A stretch of 18,614 bases of DNA from assembly GCA_964641895.1 (NCBI GenBank), contig CAZXLA010000059.1, forward strand, positions 1 through 18,614, given 5' to 3'. The translations under genes and the position numbers were made by a program. The notes below the pieces were generated by a model. That model was not told where the DNA came from. It did no database searches and saw only the letters and a program-made list of their open reading frames with translations. This stretch comes from UBA2421 sp964641895. GTDB taxonomy: Bacteria; Planctomycetota; Phycisphaerae; Tepidisphaerales; Tepidisphaeraceae. Of the stretch, positions 14,532-18,614 are shown piece after piece; position 1 is the stretch's first letter, and each line of letters opens with the position of its first letter.

Positions 14532-14558
14532 TATACCTTGGTCCAAATGGTCCGGCAA
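14530..14558 (-). promoter_or_regulatory. vapBC promoter
   Basis: On the minus strand TTGCCG (14553-14558) and TATACT (14530-14535) are separated by exactly 17 nt. The -10 matches the sigma70 consensus at five of six positions and the -35 at four. The leader to the vapB ATG is short, about 20-25 nt. Confidence 0.7.
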
Positions 14559-14594
14559 TTCCTTTTTTGCGCCGCCGGGATGAATTGACCGTGG

Positions 14595-14628
14595 CAAAAA
14601 AACAAGCCCCGAGGTTTCCCTCGGGGCC
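14595..14628 (-). terminator. Rho-independent terminator of the citrate synthase gene
   Basis: On the minus strand a GC-rich hairpin with 9-bp arms (GCCCCGAGG at 14606-14614, CCTCGGGGC at 14619-14627) and a 4-nt loop is followed by a run of seven Ts. It lies about 40 nt downstream of the citrate synthase stop codon and ahead of the vapBC promoter, so it separates the two units. Confidence 0.9.
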
Positions 14629-14668
14629 GCATGCACTTTCGTCCGCCTCCTCCGCGTCGCGAAAGCAT

Positions 14669-15832
14669 TCATCGCTTTTCAATTGGCACAACCTTCAACC
14701 CCTGCGGGCCGGTGTATTCATCGGTCGGGCGGATGATGCGGTTGTTTTTGTGCTGTTCCATGATGTGTGCCGTCCAGCCGACAATCCTCGCGACGGCAAA
14801 AATGGGCGTGAACAAATCCAGCGGAATGCCCATGGTGTAATAGGCGCTGGCGCTGAAGAAATCGACATTCGGGTCTTTGTTCTTCGCTTCTTTGACGACC
14901 GGGATGAGCCGCTCGCTCATTTCATACCATTTAGGGTTGCCCGCATCCTGACCGAGCTGTTTGCTCATTTTGCGCAGGAACGTGGCGCGCGGATCGAACG
15001 TTTTGTAAACGCGGTGGCCGAAGCCGGGGATCTTTCCACCGGCGGCGAGGGTTTCGCGGACTTTTTTCTCCGCGGTGTCGGCGTCGCCGCATTCCAGCAG
15101 CAGTTCCATCACGTCCTGATTCGCCCCGCCGTGCAGCGGTCCCTTCAGCGCGGCAATGGCGGCGGTGACGGCGGCATGCATGTCGCTCAACGTGGCGGCC
15201 GTCACCCGGGCGGCAAACGTGCTGGCGTTCATGCCGTGCTCTGCGTGAAGCACCAACGCCGCATCCATCACCCGCACCAGCGTCTCGTGCGGTTTTTTGC
15301 CGAAGAGCATGTAAAGAAAATTGGCAGCGACGGACAGACTCTTATCGGGCGCGACCAGCTTTTCACCTTTGCGGTGTCGGTGATAGTTGCAGACGATGGT
15401 CGGAAACTGCGCCGTGAGCCGAATGGCCTTGCGGCGGTTGGCTTGCGGGTCGTTACTGCTTAAATCCGGGTCGCCCGGGCCTAATGCGCTGGCGGCGGTG
15501 CGAAGCACGTCCATCGGGAGGGCGCTTTTGGGCATCGCTTCGATCACGGCTTCCACGTGCGCCGGCAGGGCGGTGTTGGCAGCAAGATCTTGATGCAGCT
15601 TGGCCAGTTCGGCTTTGTTGGGCAGGCGGCCCTCCCAAAGCAGAAACGCCACCTCTTCGAAGGTGGTGTTCTCGACAAGATCGCCAATCTCATAACCGCT
15701 ATAAACCAAACGACCGGCCGAGCCGTCAATGAAACAGATGCCACTCGTGGTTGCGACAACGCCTTCGAGGCCGCCTCCGGCTGTTTTTGGGGGTGTCGAC
15801 GCGACTGCCGTCGACGGTGCTAAGGTAGACAT
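14669..15832 (-). CDS. gltA: Citrate synthase
   Basis: This 387-residue cytoplasmic enzyme condenses oxaloacetate and acetyl-CoA to citrate at the entry of the TCA cycle. The catalytic triad is recognisable: His199 in LHAEHGMNAS, His234 in GPLHGGANQDV and Asp324 in NVDFFSASAYY. GFGHRVYKTFDPRA and GWTAHIMEQHKNNRIIRP are standard family segments. The length fits the short bacterial (type I) citrate synthases. A 2-methylcitrate synthase cannot be excluded from sequence alone, but no prp gene is nearby. It is transcribed alone: promoter at 15956-15984, a leader of about 117 nt with two crossing stems, and a strong terminator at 14595-14628. The first 15 or so residues (Thr/Ala/Pro-rich) are a non-conserved extension. 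Confidence 0.95.
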   Translation of the reverse strand: MSTLAPSTAVASTPPKTAGGGLEGVVATTSGICFIDGSAGRLVYSGYEIGDLVENTTFEEVAFLLWEGRLPNKAELAKLHQDLAANTALPAHVEAVIEAMPKSALPMDVLRTAASALGPGDPDLSSNDPQANRRKAIRLTAQFPTIVCNYHRHRKGEKLVAPDKSLSVAANFLYMLFGKKPHETLVRVMDAALVLHAEHGMNASTFAARVTAATLSDMHAAVTAAIAALKGPLHGGANQDVMELLLECGDADTAEKKVRETLAAGGKIPGFGHRVYKTFDPRATFLRKMSKQLGQDAGNPKWYEMSERLIPVVKEAKNKDPNVDFFSASAYYTMGIPLDLFTPIFAVARIVGWTAHIMEQHKNNRIIRPTDEYTGPQGLKVVPIEKR

Positions 15833-15849
15833 AAGTCTGCTTTGTTGAT

Positions 15850-15931
15850 CGATTTGCGAATTCGAGCTTCAACCGCGCAGAGTGCCCAACGACTTTCGCA
15901 AATCGCACAATGGAAACAATCAAGTCGTTGG
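15850..15931 (-). promoter_or_regulatory. Citrate synthase leader with two crossing inverted repeats
   Basis: Two perfect inverted repeats share their middle segment. The first has 11-bp arms at 15850-15860 and 15895-15905 (core GATTTGCGAA). The second has 10-bp arms at 15886-15895 and 15922-15931 (core CAACGACTT). On the minus strand the order is such that the two stems cross, so as RNA they would either form a pseudoknot or exclude each other. The last arm ends 17 nt before the start codon, near the ribosome binding region. A pair of DNA operator palindromes is the alternative reading. No known riboswitch was recognised. Confidence 0.6.
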
Positions 15932-15955
15932 CCGCGGTGTGACGACGCCACTTGA

Positions 15956-15984
15956 AATGTAGCCGTGTTGGGCAGGGGAGTCAA
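15956..15984 (-). promoter_or_regulatory. Citrate synthase promoter
   Basis: On the minus strand TTGACT (15979-15984) and TACATT (15956-15961) are separated by 17 nt, a good sigma70-type match (five and four of six). The start of transcription would be near 15949, giving a leader of about 117 nt. Confidence 0.65.
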
Positions 15985-16038
15985 TTTGAGCTAAGCCGAC
16001 GGCAATTTCTGCCGAAAAATGGGTTGAGAGAGCCACCT

Positions 16039-16293
16039 ATGCGACGAAACAAAACGGCCCGACCCAGGCAACCCCGCAGCAAGCAAGACGTTCGTCAAGC
16101 CCGCCAGATCGTGCGGCGATGGTTCGGATGGTTTATTCCGCCAGCCATCCTGTTGCCGATCCTACTCATCCTGCGCGTCAACCAAAGCCTGATCGCGGCG
16201 TGCATGCTGGTGTTTCCGCTGGTCATCATCCGCGTGGTGGAAGCGTGGAACGACTACCAGGTGATGCGCGATGAAACCGTGCGGTTGGCTTGA
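16039..16293 (+). CDS. Small membrane protein of unknown function
   Basis: This 84-residue protein has a strongly basic N-terminal 28 residues (MRRNKTARPRQPRSKQDVR...). Two closely spaced hydrophobic segments follow (about 31-47, WFIPPAILLPILLILRV, and 50-67, SLIAACMLVFPLVIIRVV), then a short charged tail. The positive N-terminus suggests both ends lie in the cytoplasm. GAGAGAG sits 6 nt before the ATG at 16039, which is why this start is preferred over the upstream ATG at 15952. It is divergent from citrate synthase. No family was recognised. Confidence 0.6.
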   Translation: MRRNKTARPRQPRSKQDVRQARQIVRRWFGWFIPPAILLPILLILRVNQSLIAACMLVFPLVIIRVVEAWNDYQVMRDETVRLA

Positions 16294-16359
16294 AACCCGA
16301 TTGAGCCGCCGACTAGCGCCGGCCATCCGGCGACAAGCAATGAAGTGAAGAAAATTACG

Positions 16360-16453
16360 GTGGGGCAGACATTCCTGTCTGCCACGGCATTCCATGCTGT
16401 ACCGGCGTTCGAATCGCGTGGAACGCGATGACAGACAGGAATGTCTGCCCCAC
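16360..16453. repeat. REP-like repeat pair in inverted orientation
   Basis: 16412-16453 is a second copy of the 42-nt two-hairpin unit (one mismatch to 3932-3973). 16360-16385 is an inverted partial copy. The 22 nt at 16360-16381 are the exact reverse complement of 16432-16453, so the pair can fold into one long stem around a 50-nt centre. It lies downstream of both the small membrane protein and the RTX gene, which converge here. Confidence 0.88.
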
Positions 16454-16475
16454 TGGTACTCCGGTCTATCCCAAC

Positions 16476-17564
16476 TCAAATCAACCCATCGACATTCCGG
16501 GTGAAATCCAGCACATCGCCGCGTTCGGTGCGGACGAAGTGATCGATGCCCGGGCCGCCGAAGAGTTTGTCGGTGCCGGCGTCGCCGACGACCAGGTCAT
16601 TGCCTTCCCCGCCGTCGAGGGAATCGCCGCTTTCTTCGCCGAGCAGGATGTCGTTGCCAAGCCCGCCAAAGATCGTATCGTTTTCGGTTCCGCCTCGGAT
16701 GATGTCATTGCCCTCGTTGCCCGAAAGGCTGTCGTTGCCGCCGGCGCCGTTGATCGTGTCTTGGCCGGTTCCGCCTTCGATCACATCGGCCTGGTTGCCG
16801 CCGGTGATCACATCGTCGCCGCCTTCGCCGAAAATGGTGGCGAGGCCGACGCCGGCGGTGATTACATCCCCACCGCTGCCACCGGTGATGGACGTCCGGC
16901 CGGCGCCGCCCGTGATGGTATCGTCGCCGGGGCTGCCATCGACCACATCCGTCCGCGGATCGTTGATGTCAAAGCTGGGGTCGGTGCCGCCGGTGGTGAT
17001 GACATCGTCGCCGGCATCGCCGATGATGTTGTCTGCGCCAAATCTGCCGTTCAGCGTGTCGTCACCTTCGCTGCCGTCGATGGTGTCGTTGCCATCTCCG
17101 CCGGTAAGGATGTCGCTGCCCTCGCTGCCGCGCAGTGAAACCGCCTGCTTGCCGGCGAATGAAAGGTTGTCGTTTCCGCCATCGCCGACAAGCGCGATGT
17201 TGGCATCGCCCACAGCCAGGCTCATATCGACTTCAATCGTGTCATTGCCGGCGCGCCCGCTGAACTCGATGTCGACGGGGAAATTGATGCGCTGCATGAT
17301 CACGACGTCGTCGCCACGGCGCATGTCGATGTCGATCATCGTTATTTCGGCAGGGTCATATCGCCGCGAGGAGATGGTTTGCAATCCCGTCTTGCCTTCA
17401 AAGATCTGCCGGGGAGTCGGGTCGCGGAAAAGTTTCACGATCAGATCGCCGCGGCTGACGCGCACGTGGACCCGCTCGTTTAAGTTATTGCCATCGATCT
17501 GCACAACGCCTTCACTCAGCGTAACGGCGAACAGACGACGGACTTCGAGCGGATGAATGTGCAT
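16476..17564 (-). CDS. RTX-type calcium-binding repeat surface protein with planctomycete extracellular N-terminal motif
   Basis: This 362-residue protein is predicted to be exported. The N-terminus MHIHPLEVRRLFAV carries the LExRxLxA pattern of the planctomycete extracellular motif (Pfam Planc_extracel), which precedes many secreted planctomycete proteins, and no classical signal peptide is present. Residues from about 25 to 110 look beta-rich. From about 105 to 345 there are many glycine/aspartate-rich nonapeptides of the GGxGxDxxx type (for example GGDGNDTIDGSEGDDTLNG), which bind Ca2+ and fold into a parallel beta-roll. A short non-repetitive tail ends in NVDGLI. No catalytic domain is seen. 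GAGGA lies 6 nt before the ATG. A structural or adhesive role at the cell surface is inferred. Confidence 0.87.
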   Translation of the reverse strand: MHIHPLEVRRLFAVTLSEGVVQIDGNNLNERVHVRVSRGDLIVKLFRDPTPRQIFEGKTGLQTISSRRYDPAEITMIDIDMRRGDDVVIMQRINFPVDIEFSGRAGNDTIEVDMSLAVGDANIALVGDGGNDNLSFAGKQAVSLRGSEGSDILTGGDGNDTIDGSEGDDTLNGRFGADNIIGDAGDDVITTGGTDPSFDINDPRTDVVDGSPGDDTITGGAGRTSITGGSGGDVITAGVGLATIFGEGGDDVITGGNQADVIEGGTGQDTINGAGGNDSLSGNEGNDIIRGGTENDTIFGGLGNDILLGEESGDSLDGGEGNDLVVGDAGTDKLFGGPGIDHFVRTERGDVLDFTRNVDGLI

Positions 17565-17614
17565 GGCAAATCCTCACTGAACTTCGGTTGAACCAATCTA
17601 ACGCGGACGCCGAG

Positions 17615-17642
17615 AGTGTAACACCCGCGCTGCGTGAGGCAA
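17615..17642 (-). promoter_or_regulatory. Candidate promoter of the RTX-repeat gene
   Basis: On the minus strand TTGCCT (17637-17642) and TACACT (17615-17620) are 16 nt apart. Each matches four of six consensus positions. The leader to the start at 17564 would be about 45 nt. Confidence 0.4.
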
Positions 17643-17693
17643 TTGCAGGACAAAGCTTGATGGGCCGCTGGAATCGCGGTGCCAGAATTTGGG

Positions 17694-17790
17694 GTGCCAA
17701 GACATGGCTCTCAGGCCATGTCGAGCGGAGTCGGTGTGCGTAATTCGGTTAAACAGCGCACGACTTGGCCTGAGAGCCAAATGGTGGCAC
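17694..17790. repeat. 97-bp imperfect palindrome
   Basis: Arms are GTGCCA (17694-17699) and TGGCTCTCAGGCCA (17705-17718), mirrored exactly by TGGCCTGAGAGCCA (17766-17779) and TGGCAC (17785-17790). The same 5-nt mismatch spacing occurs on both sides and the central loop is 47 nt. It lies between two minus-strand genes. The left arm also contains a smaller palindrome, GACATGG/CCATGTC. Confidence 0.85.
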
Positions 17791-17840
17791 CCGGCACATT
17801 ATTGTGCTTCAACTTGAATTGTCCGCCGCGGCGATTTCTT

Positions 17841-18146
17841 TCACGCCGCGGCTTCGGCGGCGACGCGGCCTGCGAATGCGCTGGGGTGCACACTCATCAT
17901 GACCCGCGCCCCGCCGGGCGCTTCCCCCGATACTTGAGTCTCCGTATCAAGCAGCCGGGTGAATTCTTCGTTCAAGTGGCCCTGAATCTGACGCAACTCT
18001 TCACACATCGCTTTGCGGCGTGCGGCGAGTTGGCTGATCTGCTCATCAAGCCGGCGAATCGTCATCGCCTTCTGGTAAGCATCCTGAAACACGGTGGCCA
18101 ACGGTGAGTTGGCTGCCCCATTGGGCGCGGCGAATTCCTGCGACAT
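17841..18146 (-). CDS. Small coiled-coil protein of unknown function
   Basis: This is a 101-residue protein. The middle part (about residues 25-70, QKAMTIRRLDEQISQLAARR and onward) is strongly helical with heptad-like spacing, so a dimeric or oligomeric coiled coil is likely. There is no signal peptide or membrane segment. The C-terminus is Ala/Gly-rich. The start at 18146 is chosen because AAAGGAG lies 6 nt before it; an in-frame ATG at 18164 would put that site inside the gene. No family was recognised. Confidence 0.65.
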   Translation of the reverse strand: MSQEFAAPNGAANSPLATVFQDAYQKAMTIRRLDEQISQLAARRKAMCEELRQIQGHLNEEFTRLLDTETQVSGEAPGGARVMMSVHPSAFAGRVAAEAAA

Positions 18147-18152
18147 GGCGAA

Positions 18153-18159
18153 CTCCTTT
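18153..18159 (-). promoter_or_regulatory. Strong ribosome binding site of the 101-residue protein
   Basis: AAAGGAG on the minus strand, 6 nt before the ATG at 18146, fixes the start of this gene. Confidence 0.75.
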
Positions 18160-18305
18160 CGCAAACAACGACAACCATATTTCTTCGGCTGCCAGGCGTC
18201 CCTGCGTGAATCGACGTTATCAATGTCGCAAACGTGGTTGAGATGTCAATCGCGCCGCGCGAAAATTGCGCGGATTCTATAATAATCACACATGAAAACC
18301 AGCAT

Positions 18306-18390
18306 TTACCGGCGGCGAAAAAAATTGAACCGATGGCAACACAACCTCATATTCGTTGCGGCGGCGTGGGCAGCACTGCGCCGGCGGTAA
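18306..18390. repeat. Imperfect inverted repeat downstream of the XRE gene
   Basis: TTACCGGCGGCG (18306-18317) and CGCCGGCGGTAA (18379-18390) are reverse complements at 11 of 12 positions. The second arm ends 3 nt from the XRE stop codon. It could help end that transcript, but the T-run lies inside the loop rather than after the stem, so it is not a standard terminator. Confidence 0.4.
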
Positions 18391-18393
18391 TGG

Positions 18394-18612
18394 CTAAAGT
18401 GAGGTGGAGTCGATCGTGTTGCCATGGGCGCGGTCGTCGGGGCGGAAGATGTCTTCGATTTTAATCGTAAACAATTCCGCCATCTTGAACGCCAACCCGA
18501 GGCTCGGTTCATAACGCTCGGTTTCGACGGCGTTCACGGTCTGCCGCGATACGCCCAGGTGGTCGGCAAGGTCGGCCTGTGACCAATTCCGCTCGGCGCG
18601 AAGGACTCTAAG
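18394..18612 (-). CDS. XRE/Cro-type helix-turn-helix regulator, 5' end outside the window
   Basis: The 72 visible C-terminal residues read LRVLRAERNWSQADLADHLG, then VSRQTVNAVETERYEPSLGL, AFKMAELFTIKIEDIF. This is the compact HTH_3 regulator typified by small YgzD-like proteins of about 70-80 residues. The SQADLADHLGVSRQTVNAVE part is the helix-turn-helix. Only a few N-terminal residues are missing beyond the window edge. It should bind DNA as a dimer; members often lie beside a small membrane protein gene, which here would be outside the window. The tail after FRPDD is not conserved in appearance. Confidence 0.88.
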   Translation of the reverse strand, partial: LRVLRAERNWSQADLADHLGVSRQTVNAVETERYEPSLGLAFKMAELFTIKIEDIFRPDDRAHGNTIDSTSL

Positions 18613-18614
18613 CC

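Noticed and set aside
14504..15463. 319-residue plus-strand open frame opposite citrate synthase
   Set aside because: Antisense shadow of a high-G+C gene. The minus strand encodes an unambiguous citrate synthase with all catalytic residues.
16600..17200. CRISPR-like or satellite array suggested by regularly spaced similar words
   Set aside because: The periodicity follows codons for nonapeptide RTX repeats and the units are not identical; there are no spacers.
16428..17556. Long plus-strand open frames (16428-17138 and 16546-17556) opposite the RTX gene
   Set aside because: They are the reverse complement of glycine/aspartate-rich repeats, which rarely contain stop codons. The minus-strand frame has recognisable RTX nonapeptides and a ribosome binding site; the plus-strand products are low-complexity.
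17679..18107. 142-residue plus-strand open frame opposite the coiled-coil gene
   Set aside because: It spans the 97-bp palindrome, has no ribosome binding site, and lies antisense to a gene with a very strong one.

Overview
The window looks like a chromosomal segment of a planctomycete, most likely of the class Phycisphaerae. The evidence is a prepilin of the large planctomycete type (FTLVELLVVIGIIS at the N-terminus, H...DG motif near the C-terminus), an RTX-repeat protein that begins with the planctomycete extracellular motif LEVRRLFAV instead of a classical signal peptide, high G+C coding sequence, and intergenic spaces filled with short repeats. No rRNA, tRNA, CRISPR array or prophage was seen.

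Layout. Positions 253-1398 (+) encode a membrane-anchored GT2 glycosyltransferase. It converges on a minus-strand run from 8430 down to 1515: prepilin, SAM methyltransferase, GT39/ArnT-like membrane glycosyltransferase, GT9 heptosyltransferase-like enzyme and UPF0104 flippase-like membrane protein. This run looks like an envelope glycan or glycolipid locus, but its genes are separated by repeat-filled gaps, so it need not be one operon. The methyltransferase is interrupted by 100 Ns whose two edges carry the same 55 bp. The gap is almost certainly an unmerged contig overlap, and merging it restores one 279-residue frame. A small lipoprotein (8764-9225, +) and clpS (9274-9612, -) follow.

Positions 9747-12223 (+) hold a peptidoglycan-recycling pair, anmK and murQ. 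Between them sits a GxxExxY-family (PD-(D/E)XK-like) gene enclosed by 32-bp inverted repeats, which looks like an inserted module. Next come a membrane-bound SpoIIE-type phosphatase (12324-13823, +), a vapBC toxin-antitoxin pair with a clear promoter/operator (13858-14558, -), and citrate synthase (14669-15832, -) with a Rho-independent terminator. Citrate synthase also has a good promoter and an approximately 117-nt leader containing two crossing perfect inverted repeats, a possible undescribed regulatory RNA or operator. The right end carries a small membrane protein, an RTX-repeat surface protein, a 101-residue coiled-coil protein and a 5'-truncated XRE/Cro-type regulator.

The strongest candidates for something undescribed are the citrate synthase leader, the inverted-repeat-bounded GxxExxY module with related 10-bp-period repeats elsewhere in the window, and a two-hairpin REP-like repeat with near-identical copies 12 kb apart. 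All calls come from reading the sequence; no database search was run.
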